The notes under the pieces were generated by a model. It was given only the letters and a program-made list of their open reading frames with translations. It was not told the DNA's origin and did no database searches. The position numbers and the translations under genes were made by a program. A stretch of 64,000 nt of DNA from Paracoccus aestuarii (GTDB lineage: Bacteria; Pseudomonadota; Alphaproteobacteria; Rhodobacterales; Rhodobacteraceae): assembly GCF_028553885.1 (NCBI RefSeq), contig NZ_CP067169.1, positions 1,445,501-1,509,500 on the forward strand. Direction: 5' to 3'. Below, in pieces: positions 51,487 through 60,547 of the stretch; within the stretch, counting starts at the first letter, position 1; every line of letters begins with the position of its first letter.

Positions 51487-52602
51487 ATGCGCATCCTCAA
51501 GGCCGCGATCGCCGCGATCGTCATCATCGGTGCCGCGGTGCTGGGCCTGACCATGGCCGACCGCCTGCTGGCCCCCGAACCCGCCCAGGCCGCCCGCGGC
51601 GGCGGTGGGGCTGGCGGCGGCGGCCCGGTGCCGGTCGAGACCGTCGCGGTCGAACCCGCCCGCTTCGTGGACAGCGTGCGCGCCGTGGGCACCGCGCGGG
51701 CCCGCAGCGCCGTCGATCTGATGCCCGAGGCCGGGGGCCGGATCACCCGCATCGCCTTTCAGCCCGGCGACCGGGTCGAACGCGACCAGGTCCTGCTGGA
51801 ACTGGACGACCGCGCCGAACAGGCCGACCTGATGGCGGCCGAGGCGACCTTGGCCGAGGCCGATGCCGCCTTGGAGCGCCAGGAACAGCTGAACCGCAGC
51901 GGCAGCGTTTCGGACGCGGCCTTCCAGACCGCGCGCGCCGCCCAGCTGCGCGCCCAGGCCGATCGCGACCGCGCGCGGCTGGCCTTGGACGACCGGCGGC
52001 TGCGCGCGCCCTTTGCCGGGGTGGTCGGGCTGACCGACCTGGTCGAGGGCCAGATGCTGGACCCCGGCACCCCCATCGCCACCTTGGACGACCTGTCGGT
52101 GATCGAGGTCGATTTCGCCGTCCCCGAGACCCTGCTGCCGCGCCTGTCGCAGGGCCAGCCGGTGGCGCTGCGATCCTCGGCCTGGCCGGGGCGCGATTTC
52201 CAGGCGCGGATCACCCGCGTCGATACCCGCGTCGATGCCGCCACCCGGTCCATCGCGCTGCGGGCGGAAATGCCCAATGACGACGGCGCCCTGGCCGGCG
52301 GCATGTTCCTGCAGGTGGAGTTGGTGCTGGACGAACGCGACCGCCCCGCCGTCCCCGAATCCGCGCTCAGCGTCGAGGGCGACACCCATCGCGTGCTGGT
52401 CGTCCGGGGCGACGAAGCGCAATGGGCCGAAATCCGCATCGGCCAGCAGCTGGACGGCCGGGTCGAGGTGCTGGAGGGGGTCGAGATCGGCACCCAGATC
52501 ATCGTCTCGAACCTGCATCGCGTCCAGCCCGGCACCCCCGTCGCCCCCAGCCCCCGCGCCGACCGCACCGCCGAGGCGCCCAGGCCGGAGGCGGATGGAT
52601 GA
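51487..52602 (+). CDS. RND efflux periplasmic adaptor subunit
   Basis: A 371-residue membrane fusion protein linking an RND pump to an outer membrane channel. One N-terminal helix (about residues 4-24) anchors it, followed by a Gly-rich spacer. Next come the lipoyl halves (A-V-D-L-M-P-E-A-G-G-R-I and L-D-D-R-R-L-R-A-P-F-A-G-V-V), a coiled coil (about 110-165) and a beta-barrel. ATG at 51487 has CCGGAGACG upstream. It overlaps the permease gene by four bases. No outer membrane channel gene (TolC type) is nearby. Confidence 0.92.
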   Translation: MRILKAAIAAIVIIGAAVLGLTMADRLLAPEPAQAARGGGGAGGGGPVPVETVAVEPARFVDSVRAVGTARARSAVDLMPEAGGRITRIAFQPGDRVERDQVLLELDDRAEQADLMAAEATLAEADAALERQEQLNRSGSVSDAAFQTARAAQLRAQADRDRARLALDDRRLRAPFAGVVGLTDLVEGQMLDPGTPIATLDDLSVIEVDFAVPETLLPRLSQGQPVALRSSAWPGRDFQARITRVDTRVDAATRSIALRAEMPNDDGALAGGMFLQVELVLDERDRPAVPESALSVEGDTHRVLVVRGDEAQWAEIRIGQQLDGRVEVLEGVEIGTQIIVSNLHRVQPGTPVAPSPRADRTAEAPRPEADG

Positions 52603-55600
52603 GCCTGCCCGGCCTGGCCCTGCGCCGCCCCGTGCTGGCGGTGGTGATGAACCTGCTGATCGTGCTGATCGGCGCGATGGCCGTCAGCCGCCTGCCGGTG
52701 CGTGAACTGCCCTCGGTCGAGGCGGCCGAGGTCAGCGTCCGCGTCGATTACACCGGCGCCGCCCCCGACGTGGTCGACAACCAGATCGCCAGCGTGATCG
52801 AGGGCAGCCTGGCGGGCGTCAGCGGCGTCACCGCGATGCGCACGACATCGAACCGGGGCCGGATGCGGACGGTCCTGACATTCGATTCCGCGCGCGACAT
52901 CGACGCGGCGGCCAATGACGTGCGCGCCGCCGTGGACCGGGTGCTGAACAACCTGCCCGACGGCGCGGGCACCCCGCGCATCGAGAAGAACGACGACGAG
53001 GGCGACCCGGTCATCCGGCTCAGCATGTCCAGCGACGCCATGACGCCCCTGGAGCTGTCGGATTACGCCAACCGCTTCATCACCGACCGGCTGGCACGGC
53101 TGCCCGGCGTGGCCAGCGCCCAGATCTTCGGGGAACGCGCGCCATCGATGCGGATCTGGCTGGATCAGTCGCGCATGGCCGCCTATGGCATCACCACCGG
53201 CGACATCATCGGCGCGCTGCAGGCCAACAATGTCGAACTGCCCGCGGGCGAGATCGAGACCGGCGCCCGCCAGCTGCAGGTCCTGGCCCAGACCCGCTTC
53301 ACCAGCGCCGATGTCTTTGCCCAGACCGTTCTGCGCGACGAGGGCGGCCGGCCCCTGCGCCTGGGCGACGTCGCCCGGATCGAGGAGGGGCCGGAACAGA
53401 CCACCACCATCTATCGCGCGAACGGCACCCTGGCCCTGGGCCTGGGCGTGCTGCCGCAGGCGCAGTCGAACACCGTGGCCATATCCGCCGCCGTCCGCGC
53501 CGAACTGGACGCCATCGCCCCCACCCTGCCGCAGGGGATGAGCCTGCGCGTCACCACTGACGAGGCCGTGTTCATCGAAAGCTCGATCCGGCAGGTGCTG
53601 CGCGTCTTCGTCGAGGCGGTGGTGCTGGTGACGGCGGTGATCTTCCTGTTCCTGGGATCGGCGCGGCTGTCCTTGGTGCCTGCGGTGACCATCCCGGTAT
53701 CGGCCTTGGGTGCGGCCTTGGGCATGATGGCCTTGGGCTTTTCGATCAACATCCTGACGCTCTTCGCGCTGATCCTGGCGATCGGGCTGGTGGTCGATGA
53801 TGCCATCGTGGTCCTCGAGAACATCCAGCGCCACCGCGCCATGGGCGCCAGCCGGGCCGAGGCCGCGCGGCGCGGCGCGGGCCAGGTCAGCTTTGCCGTC
53901 ATCGCCACCACGGCGGTGCTGATCGCGGTCTTCGTGCCGGTCAGCTTCATGGAGGGCGATCTGGGCCGGCTGTTTGCCGAATTCGGCATCGTGCTGGCCA
54001 TCGCGGTCGCGGTGTCGGGCTTTGTCGCGCTGACCCTGTCGCCGGTCCTGGCGCAGCGCGTCATGCCGCGCGAGGACCGGCCCAACCTGCTGACCCGCAG
54101 CGTCAACCGCGTGATCGGCTGGCTGGAGCGGGGCTATGGCGCGCTGCTGGATCGGCTGATTGCGCGGCCCGTGGTGATCCTGTCGATCACCGCCTTCCTG
54201 GTCGCGGCGGCGATCTCGGTCTATCAGAACCTGCCGCGCCAGCTGACCCCGGACGAGGATCGCGGCAGCATGGTCGTTGTGGTGAACGCGCCGCAGGGGT
54301 CGAACCTGGATTACACCGACGCCGCCACCCGGCGGGTCGAGGCGCTGCTGCAACCCCTGGTCGATGACGGCGTGATCGAGAACGTGACCGCCATCGTGGG
54401 CTTGGGCGGCAATGCGCGGCGATCGCTGATGTTCGTGAACCTGGCCGATTGGGACAGCCGCGATCAGGCCGTGGACGAGGTGATCGCGCAGCTGCGCCCG
54501 CAGCTTTCCGCGCTGACCGAGGCGCAGGTCTCGATCCGGGCGGGCGGCGGGCTGGGGATCGGCGGGGGCAGCGGGCGGCTGACCTGGTCCATCGGCGGGC
54601 CGGAACTGACCCGCACCGCGGCCTGGGCCGAGGAGATCGCGCAGCGCCTGGCCGATGCGCCGGGCCTTGCCGCGGTCGAGGTCGATTTCGCCGCCAACCA
54701 GCCCGGCGCATCCTTGCAGATCGACCGCGCCCGCGCCCAGGATCTGGGCCTGGACAGCGAGACGGTGGCGCAGACCCTGCAGGTCCTGTTCGCCTCGCGC
54801 AATGTGGGGGAATATACCAGCGACGGGCGGCAATATCCGGTGATCCTGCAGGCCGCGGCCGAGGATCGCGACAGCGTCGACGACATGCTGTCCGTGCTGA
54901 TCCGCAACAATCGCGGCGACCTGATCCCGCTATCGGCCTTTGCCGATGTGACGACCGGGGCCACCGTGCCCTCGATCACCCGCAACGACCGGCTGATCTC
55001 GGTCAACATGAGCGCGGATCTGGTCGAGGGCACGGATCTGGCCCGCGCCATGGCCCAGGTCGAGGCGGCATCGGCCGACCTGCCGGCGGGCGCGATGCTG
55101 GTCTGGCGCGGCCAGGCCGCCGATTTCCTTGAGAATCAGGGCGGCGTCGCCACCGTCTTCGGCATGGCGCTGATGATCGTCTTTCTGGTCCTGGCGGCCC
55201 AGTTCGAAAGCTTTCGCACGCCCTTGGTCATCATGCTGACCGTGCCGATCGGGCTGGCGGGGGCGGTGGCGACACTGCTGCTGACGGGGGCCTCGGTCAA
55301 CATCTTCTCTCAGGTGGGGATGATCCTGCTGATCGGGATCATGGCCAAGAACGGCATCCTGATCGTGGAATTCGCCAATCAGCTGCGCGACGAGGGGCGC
55401 GATCTGGTCACCGCCGCGCGCGAGGGGGCGGTGACGCGCCTGCGACCGGTGATGATGACCACCATCGCCACGGTGCTGGGCGCGGTTCCCTTGGCCACCG
55501 CATCGGGGGCGGGGGCGGAAAGCCGCCGGGCCATCGGCGCGGTGATCGTGGGGGGGCTGTCCATAGCCTTCGTGCTGACGCTGCTGCTGACGCCGGTGAT

Positions 55601-55670
55601 CTATGTGCTGGTGGAACGGATCGGGCGGCGGGGCGATGCGCCCGAGCCTCAGGCTCAGCCCGCCGAATAG
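52599..55670 (+). CDS. RND efflux permease
   Basis: A 1023-residue resistance-nodulation-division transporter with 12 membrane helices and two large periplasmic loops. The first repeat has the proton-relay aspartates in G-L-V-V-D-D-A-I-V-V-L-E-N, and the second half has the matching lysine in I-L-L-I-G-I-M-A-K-N-G-I-L-I-V-E-F-A. The opening R-R-P-V-L-A-V-V-M and S-R-L-P-V-R-E-L-P are typical of the MexF/AcrB-like HAE1 branch. Start at 52599 overlaps the adaptor stop. Substrates unknown. Its end overlaps the GntR gene by 16 bases. Confidence 0.94.
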   Translation: MSLPGLALRRPVLAVVMNLLIVLIGAMAVSRLPVRELPSVEAAEVSVRVDYTGAAPDVVDNQIASVIEGSLAGVSGVTAMRTTSNRGRMRTVLTFDSARDIDAAANDVRAAVDRVLNNLPDGAGTPRIEKNDDEGDPVIRLSMSSDAMTPLELSDYANRFITDRLARLPGVASAQIFGERAPSMRIWLDQSRMAAYGITTGDIIGALQANNVELPAGEIETGARQLQVLAQTRFTSADVFAQTVLRDEGGRPLRLGDVARIEEGPEQTTTIYRANGTLALGLGVLPQAQSNTVAISAAVRAELDAIAPTLPQGMSLRVTTDEAVFIESSIRQVLRVFVEAVVLVTAVIFLFLGSARLSLVPAVTIPVSALGAALGMMALGFSINILTLFALILAIGLVVDDAIVVLENIQRHRAMGASRAEAARRGAGQVSFAVIATTAVLIAVFVPVSFMEGDLGRLFAEFGIVLAIAVAVSGFVALTLSPVLAQRVMPREDRPNLLTRSVNRVIGWLERGYGALLDRLIARPVVILSITAFLVAAAISVYQNLPRQLTPDEDRGSMVVVVNAPQGSNLDYTDAATRRVEALLQPLVDDGVIENVTAIVGLGGNARRSLMFVNLADWDSRDQAVDEVIAQLRPQLSALTEAQVSIRAGGGLGIGGGSGRLTWSIGGPELTRTAAWAEEIAQRLADAPGLAAVEVDFAANQPGASLQIDRARAQDLGLDSETVAQTLQVLFASRNVGEYTSDGRQYPVILQAAAEDRDSVDDMLSVLIRNNRGDLIPLSAFADVTTGATVPSITRNDRLISVNMSADLVEGTDLARAMAQVEAASADLPAGAMLVWRGQAADFLENQGGVATVFGMALMIVFLVLAAQFESFRTPLVIMLTVPIGLAGAVATLLLTGASVNIFSQVGMILLIGIMAKNGILIVEFANQLRDEGRDLVTAAREGAVTRLRPVMMTTIATVLGAVPLATASGAGAESRRAIGAVIVGGLSIAFVLTLLLTPVIYVLVERIGRRGDAPEPQAQPAE

Positions 55671-56308
55671 GCGCGGTCCCGCGCCGCCAGCAGGTCCAGG
55701 ATCACCCCGAGCGATGCCGCCATATGCCCGCGCATCAGATCGGCCGCGCGGTCCGGCCGCCGCGTGGCCACCGCATCCAGGATGGCGCGATGTTCCGCGC
55801 GCGAGGTGTCGATGCGCCCTGTGCGCAGCTGGAACTGGGCGCTGCGCCATGGCAGGCTGCGCCGGTTCAGATCGGCCAGCAGGCAGGCCAGCACGTCATT
55901 GCCCGCGCCCGCGCGCAGGGCCTCGTGGAACTGGATGTTGACGGCCGCGTAATCCGCCCCCGGCGCGTCGCCCCGGTCCAGGATCGCCGCCAGCGCCGCG
56001 TGATCCGCCGCCGTCATCCGCAGGGCCGACATGCTGGCGCAGAGCGCCTCCAGCTCGGCCAGCGCCTCGAAGAGGTGGCGCAGCGCATCCGTGCCCAGCC
56101 TGCGCACCACGAAGGCCCGGCGCGGGCCGCGTTCGACCAAGGCCTCGGCGGCCAGGCGCTGCAGCGCCTCGCGGATGGGGGTGCGCGACAGGCCGAAGCG
56201 CGCGGCCAGTGCGGCCTCGGCCAGCGCGTCGCCGGGGCGCAGCGCGCCCTGCACGATATCGGCGGTCAGGGCGGCGTGAACCTGGTCGGCGGAACGGGTC
56301 TGGGGCAT
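55655..56308 (-). CDS. GntR-family transcriptional regulator (FadR/FCD type)
   Basis: A 217-residue regulator. The N-terminal winged helix contains L-A-E-A-A-L-A-A-R-F-G-L-S-R-T-P-I-R-E-A-L-Q-R-L, and the C-terminal FCD domain (about 80-210) has the E-L-E-A-L-C and H-E-A-L-R metal positions. The ATG at 56308 (MPQTRSAD) was chosen; a frame upstream to 56338 is possible. It is divergent from the gamma-glutamyltransferase family gene and is the likely regulator of that gene and the transporter behind it. Confidence 0.88.
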   Translation of the reverse strand: MPQTRSADQVHAALTADIVQGALRPGDALAEAALAARFGLSRTPIREALQRLAAEALVERGPRRAFVVRRLGTDALRHLFEALAELEALCASMSALRMTAADHAALAAILDRGDAPGADYAAVNIQFHEALRAGAGNDVLACLLADLNRRSLPWRSAQFQLRTGRIDTSRAEHRAILDAVATRRPDRAADLMRGHMAASLGVILDLLAARDRAYSAG

Positions 56309-56341
56309 GGCGGCTGCGAATTGTATTCCTGATGGGATCAT

Positions 56342-56351
56342 ATGTATACAT
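56342..56351 (+). promoter_or_regulatory. Perfect palindrome ATGTATACAT, candidate GntR operator
   Basis: ATGTATACAT lies in the 90-base gap between the GntR and GGT-family genes. It resembles the T-N-G-T-A-T-A-C-N-A sites bound by FCD-type GntR regulators. Its position suits joint control of the divergent genes. Confidence 0.55.
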
Positions 56352-56398
56352 GACGGGACCGCCCCGACCATCCGATTCTCGTCAGAACAGGTGCCGCG

Positions 56399-57976
56399 AT
56401 GCCAGAATTCGATTTCCTCTCGGGGCGCCGCGCGCCCGTGCTGACCGGGCGGGCGATGATCGCGACATCCCATCCGCTGGCCAGCGCCGCCGGCCTGTCG
56501 GTCCTGGCCGAGGGCGGCAATGCCGTCGATGCGGCCTTGGCGGCCAGCGCGGTGCAGGCGGTGGTCGATCCGCTGATGACCGGCATCGGCGGCGACTGTT
56601 TCGCGCTGGTGGCCCCGGCAGAGGGTCCGGTGCGCGCGCTGAACGGGTCGGGCCGCGCCCCCGCCGCCGCCACGATAGAGGCGTTGCGCGCCGCAGGCAT
56701 CGGCGATGCCATCCCGCAATCCAGCCCCCATGCGGTGACCGTGCCGGGCGCGGTTTCGGCCTGGTGCCGGCTGCATGCGGATCTGGGGCGCCTGCCGCTG
56801 GCGCGGCTGCTGCGCGACGCCATCGCCCATGCGCGCGACGGCTATGTCGTGACGCCCCGCGTGGCGCGGGACTGGGCGGAATCGCAGGCGATCGTGGCGG
56901 CCGATCCCGCGGCGGCGGCGCTGTTCCTGCCGGTGCCGCAGGCGGGGGCGCGCCATGCCCAGCCCCTGCTGGCGGACAGGCTGCGCCAGATCGCCGATCA
57001 GGGCGCGGCGGGATTTTATCAGGGGGCCACGGCGGCGCGCATGGTCGCGCATCTGCGATCCCTGGGCGGCCTGCATAGCGAGGAGGATTTCCACCGGGCC
57101 ACCGACGGCGCGCATTGGGTGACGCCGATCAGCGCGCGCTATCGCGGATTCGACATCCACCAATGCCCGCCGAACGGGCAGGGGTTGGCGGCGCTGCTGA
57201 TCCTGAAGATCATCGAGGGCTTCGACATGGCGGGCCTGGCCCCCGCGGACCGCATCCATGTCCAGGCCGAGGCGACCAAGCTGGCCTATCACCACCGCGA
57301 CGCGCTGCTGGGCGATGCCGATGCCTGCGCGGGGCTGGCCGAGCGGCTGCTGTCGGATGCGGCCATCGCGGCGCTGCGGGGGCGGATCGACATGGGCCGG
57401 GCCATGCCCCCCGCGCTCTGGGACGAGCCGGAGCATCGCGACACCATCTATCTGTGCGCGGTGGATCAGGACGGGTTGTCGGTTTCCTTCATCAATTCGA
57501 TCTTTCACGGGTTCGGATCGGGGATCCTGGACCCGCAGACCGGTGTCCTGTTCCAGAGCCGCGGCGCGTCCTTCCGCATGATCCCCGGCCATCCCAACGC
57601 CATCGCGCCGGGCAAGCGGCCGATGCACACGATCATTCCCGGCATGGTGACCCAAGGGGGCCGCACGGTCATGCCCTTCGGCGTCATGGGCGGCCAGTAC
57701 CAGGCGGCGGGCCATGCGGACTTTCTGTCGGCGGTGATCGACCGGGGCCTGTCGCTGCAGGCCGCCATGGACGAGCCGCGCAGCTTCGCCACCGACGGCG
57801 TGCTGCAGGTCGAGGCGGGGATGCCCGAGGATGTCTGCGACGCGCTGGCCCGTCGCGGCCATGTCATCCACCGGCTGGACGGGCCGCTGGGCGGCGCGCA
57901 GGCCATCCGCATCGGCGACGGCCTGCTGGAGGGCGGGTCCGACAGCCGCAAGGACGGCATGGCCATCGGTTTGTGA
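56399..57976 (+). CDS. Gamma-glutamyltransferase family protein (cytosolic)
   Basis: A 525-residue Ntn-hydrolase. The large-subunit start S-H-P-L-A-S-A-A-G and A-V-D-A-A-L-A-A are present. T349 in EHRDTIYLCAVDQDG is the self-cleavage site and nucleophile, followed by S-V-S-F-I-N-S-I-F-H-G-F-G-S-G. It has no signal peptide, unlike the periplasmic GGT. Relatives include HpxW-type oxamate amidohydrolases and acylases, so the substrate may not be glutathione. The transporter gene follows after 13 bases. Confidence 0.88.
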   Translation: MPEFDFLSGRRAPVLTGRAMIATSHPLASAAGLSVLAEGGNAVDAALAASAVQAVVDPLMTGIGGDCFALVAPAEGPVRALNGSGRAPAAATIEALRAAGIGDAIPQSSPHAVTVPGAVSAWCRLHADLGRLPLARLLRDAIAHARDGYVVTPRVARDWAESQAIVAADPAAAALFLPVPQAGARHAQPLLADRLRQIADQGAAGFYQGATAARMVAHLRSLGGLHSEEDFHRATDGAHWVTPISARYRGFDIHQCPPNGQGLAALLILKIIEGFDMAGLAPADRIHVQAEATKLAYHHRDALLGDADACAGLAERLLSDAAIAALRGRIDMGRAMPPALWDEPEHRDTIYLCAVDQDGLSVSFINSIFHGFGSGILDPQTGVLFQSRGASFRMIPGHPNAIAPGKRPMHTIIPGMVTQGGRTVMPFGVMGGQYQAAGHADFLSAVIDRGLSLQAAMDEPRSFATDGVLQVEAGMPEDVCDALARRGHVIHRLDGPLGGAQAIRIGDGLLEGGSDSRKDGMAIGL

Positions 57977-57989
57977 AAGGACAGGAACG

Positions 57990-58976
57990 GTGAAGGCATT
58001 TCTGCACAGGCTGGGCATCGACAGCTACATGATGCTGCTGCTGGTCACGGTGGCCCTGGGTCTGGCGCTGCCCGCGCGCGGCGTCGCGGCCGAGGCCTTG
58101 GGCCAGGTCACCTATGTCGCGGTGGCGCTGCTGTTCTTTCTCTATGGGGCCAAGCTGGACCCGGCCTCGGTCCGGGCCGGGCTGATGAACTGGCGTCTGC
58201 AGGGGCTGACCTTCGCGGCGACCTATCTGGTGATCCCGGGTTTGGGGCTGGGGATCGCGGCGCTGTTCGGGCCGCTGCTGGGGCCGCAGGTCACGATGGG
58301 GGTGATCTTTCTGGCGGTGCTGCCCTCGACGGTGCAAAGCTCGATCGCCTTCGTCTCGATCGCGGGGGGCAACGTGCCCGCGGCGATCTGCGCGGCGTCG
58401 CTGTCGAACCTGGTGGGGGTGGTGCTGACGCCGGTCCTGGTCGCGCTGCTGCTGCATGCGGGGGACGGGGGGATCAGCTTGGACGCGATCATCCGCATCG
58501 GCACCCAGATCCTGCTGCCCTTCGTGGCGGGGCAGGTGCTGCGGCCTTGGGTCGGCGGCTTTGTTCGCAACCGCAAGACCCTGACCCTGGTCGTGGACCG
58601 GGGCGCGATCCTGCTGATCGTCTATTCGGCCTTCAGCGCGGGCACCGTCTCGGGCCTGTGGTCCGAGATCCCGGCCGCGGCGCTGATCGCGCTGATCGCG
58701 GTGATGCTGGTCATGCTGGCCGCGGTCTTCGGCCTGATGGCCGGGGCGGGGCGGGTCTTCGGCCTGCCGCCCGAGGACCGGGCCGTGCTGTTCTTCTGCG
58801 GATCGACGAAAAGCCTTGCCTCCGGCCTGCCCATCGCCACGGCGCTGTTCCCGCCCGAGACGGTGGGCGCGACCGTCCTGCCGATCCTGGTCTATCACAT
58901 GGCCCAGCTGCTGATCTGCGCGATGATCGCCCAAGGCCGTGCGCGCCGCAACCGCGCGGCGGCGCTGGTGTCCTGA
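57990..58976 (+). CDS. Bile acid:sodium symporter family transporter
   Basis: A 328-residue membrane protein with about ten hydrophobic helices. F-L-Y-G-A-K-L-D-P, the L-P-S-T-V-Q-S-S-I-A-F crossover motif and F-F-C-G-S-T-K-S-L-A-S-G are typical of the SBF-like group (YfeH type). It would take up an organic anion with Na+. GTG start at 57990 follows AAAGGACAGGAAC. It is co-transcribed with the GGT-family gene, so it may import that enzyme's substrate (inference). Confidence 0.88.
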   Translation: MKAFLHRLGIDSYMMLLLVTVALGLALPARGVAAEALGQVTYVAVALLFFLYGAKLDPASVRAGLMNWRLQGLTFAATYLVIPGLGLGIAALFGPLLGPQVTMGVIFLAVLPSTVQSSIAFVSIAGGNVPAAICAASLSNLVGVVLTPVLVALLLHAGDGGISLDAIIRIGTQILLPFVAGQVLRPWVGGFVRNRKTLTLVVDRGAILLIVYSAFSAGTVSGLWSEIPAAALIALIAVMLVMLAAVFGLMAGAGRVFGLPPEDRAVLFFCGSTKSLASGLPIATALFPPETVGATVLPILVYHMAQLLICAMIAQGRARRNRAAALVS

Positions 58977-58989
58977 CGGCCTGACAAAA

Positions 58990-59013
58990 GGCAAGGGAAC
59001 CCTGACCCTTGCC
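58990..59013 (+). terminator. Hairpin between the symporter and paoA genes
   Basis: GGCAAGGG and its exact complement enclose an eight-base loop 14 bases after the symporter stop. There is no T-run on the plus strand, so it is at best a moderate terminator; it marks the limit between the GntR-controlled pair and the paoABC operon. Confidence 0.5.
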
Positions 59014-59057
59014 CCACGTTCCTTGACGAACCCAGCACCGTGGTCCAAGGAGCCCCC

Positions 59058-59585
59058 ATGGCACATCGCCCCGCCGCCAGGTTGACCGTCAATGGCCAAT
59101 CCCATGAATTCGAAGGCGATCCGCGCCGCACCCTTCTCGATTACCTGCGTCTGGACCTTGGACTGACCGGCACCAAGAAAGGGTGCGATCACGGTCAGTG
59201 CGGGGCCTGCACGGTCATCGTGGACGGGCGGCGGATCAATTCCTGCCTGTCGCTCGCCGTCATGCATGACGGCAGCGACATCACCACCATCGAGGGCCTG
59301 GGCGATCCCCAGGCCCTGTCCGTCCTGCAGCAGGCCTTCGTGGCGCATGACGGGTTCCAATGCGGCTATTGCACCCCCGGCCAGATCTGTTCCGCCGCCG
59401 CCATGATCGAGGAGATCCGCGCCGGCTGGCCCTCCGCCGTCAGCGGCGATGTGGCCGCGGCCCCCGCCATCGACGATGACGAGATCCGCGAACGGATGAG
59501 CGGCAACCTGTGCCGCTGCGGCGCCTATGACAACATCCTGGCCGCGATCCGTTACGCCCTGGCCCAAGAGGAGCGCGCGACATGA
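59058..59585 (+). CDS. paoA: Aldehyde oxidoreductase 2Fe-2S subunit (PaoA type)
   Basis: The small subunit of a xanthine oxidase-family enzyme, 175 residues. It carries two 2Fe-2S clusters: a plant-type set C43, C48, C51, C63 (KKGCDHGQCGACTV) and a second set C102, C105, C152, C154 (Q-C-G-Y-C-T-P-G and L-C-R-C-G-A-Y). E. coli PaoA has a Tat signal; this protein starts directly with MAHRPAARLTVNGQ, so the enzyme should be cytosolic. ATG at 59058 follows CAAGGAG. It overlaps paoB by four bases. Confidence 0.92.
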   Translation: MAHRPAARLTVNGQSHEFEGDPRRTLLDYLRLDLGLTGTKKGCDHGQCGACTVIVDGRRINSCLSLAVMHDGSDITTIEGLGDPQALSVLQQAFVAHDGFQCGYCTPGQICSAAAMIEEIRAGWPSAVSGDVAAAPAIDDDEIRERMSGNLCRCGAYDNILAAIRYALAQEERAT

Positions 59586-60544
59586 GGGAATTCGCCTATT
59601 CCCGCGCCGAGGGCCTGGATCAGGCCGTGGGCGCGGATGGCCGCTTCATCGCGGGCGGCACGAACCTGCTGGACCTGATGAAGCTGGAGGTCGAGACGCC
59701 CGACCGGCTGGTCGACATCAACCGCCTGCCTTTGACCGCGATCAAGGCCGACGGACAGGGATTGCGCATCGGCGCGCTGGTCAGCAATTCGGACTGCGCC
59801 GCCGATGACCGGGTGCGCCGCGACTGGCCGCTGCTGTCGCAGGCGATCCTGGCCGGGGCCAGCCCACAGCTGCGCAACAAGGCGACGATGGGCGGCAATC
59901 TGTGCCAGCGCACCCGCTGCGGCTATTTCATGGATGGGCGGTCGCCCTGCAACAAGCGCGAACCCGGATCGGGCTGCGCGGCGCAGGGCGGGGTGAACCG
60001 CAACATGGCGATCCTGGGCGCCTCGGATCACTGCATCGCCACCTATCCCGGCGACATGGCGGTGGCCTTGGCCGCCCTGCAGGCCACGGTGACCACCCGC
60101 GGGCCCGATGGCGAACGCCAGATCCCCATGCGCTATTTCCACCGCCTGCCGGGCGATCACCCCGAACAGGACAACCATCTGGAACCGGGCGAGGTGATCA
60201 CCGCGATCCTGCTGCCCGAACCCTTCGGCGGGCGGCAGGTCTATCGCAAGGTGCGCGAGCGTGCCTCCTATGCCTTCGCGCTGGTCTCGGTCGCGGCGGC
60301 ACTGCGGATGGAGGGCGGGCGCATCGAGGCCGCGCGCCTGGCCTTCGGCGGCGTGGCCCATGCGCCTTGGACCAATGACGAGGTCGATGAGCTGCTGGCG
60401 GGCGAACGACCGTCGCGGGCGCTGTTCGACAAGGCGGCCGACATCCTGCTGGCCGATGCGGTCGGGCAGGGCGGCAATGATTTCAAGATCCCGCTGCTGC
60501 GCCGCACGCTGGCCGCGGTTCTGTCCGACGTGACGGGGGAATAG
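59582..60544 (+). CDS. paoB: Aldehyde oxidoreductase FAD subunit with 4Fe-4S insertion (PaoB type)
   Basis: The 320-residue FAD subunit of the CO-dehydrogenase flavoprotein family. FAD is held by F-I-A-G-G-T-N-L-L-D-L-M and A-T-M-G-G-N-L. The insertion with C108, C113, C123 and C132 (Q-R-T-R-C-G-Y-F and C-N-K-R-E-P-G-S-G-C) is the extra 4Fe-4S site that marks PaoB/YagS and is missing in common xanthine dehydrogenases. Electrons would flow from Mo via 2Fe-2S to FAD. Overlaps paoA (ATGA); three bases to paoC. Confidence 0.92.
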   Translation: MREFAYSRAEGLDQAVGADGRFIAGGTNLLDLMKLEVETPDRLVDINRLPLTAIKADGQGLRIGALVSNSDCAADDRVRRDWPLLSQAILAGASPQLRNKATMGGNLCQRTRCGYFMDGRSPCNKREPGSGCAAQGGVNRNMAILGASDHCIATYPGDMAVALAALQATVTTRGPDGERQIPMRYFHRLPGDHPEQDNHLEPGEVITAILLPEPFGGRQVYRKVRERASYAFALVSVAAALRMEGGRIEAARLAFGGVAHAPWTNDEVDELLAGERPSRALFDKAADILLADAVGQGGNDFKIPLLRRTLAAVLSDVTGE

Positions 60545-60547
60545 GCG

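Noticed and set aside
55655..58018. A 787-residue minus-strand frame covering the GGT-family gene
   Set aside because: Only its last 217 residues, the GntR regulator, are real. The first part is antisense to the GGT gene and has no similarity to known domains.
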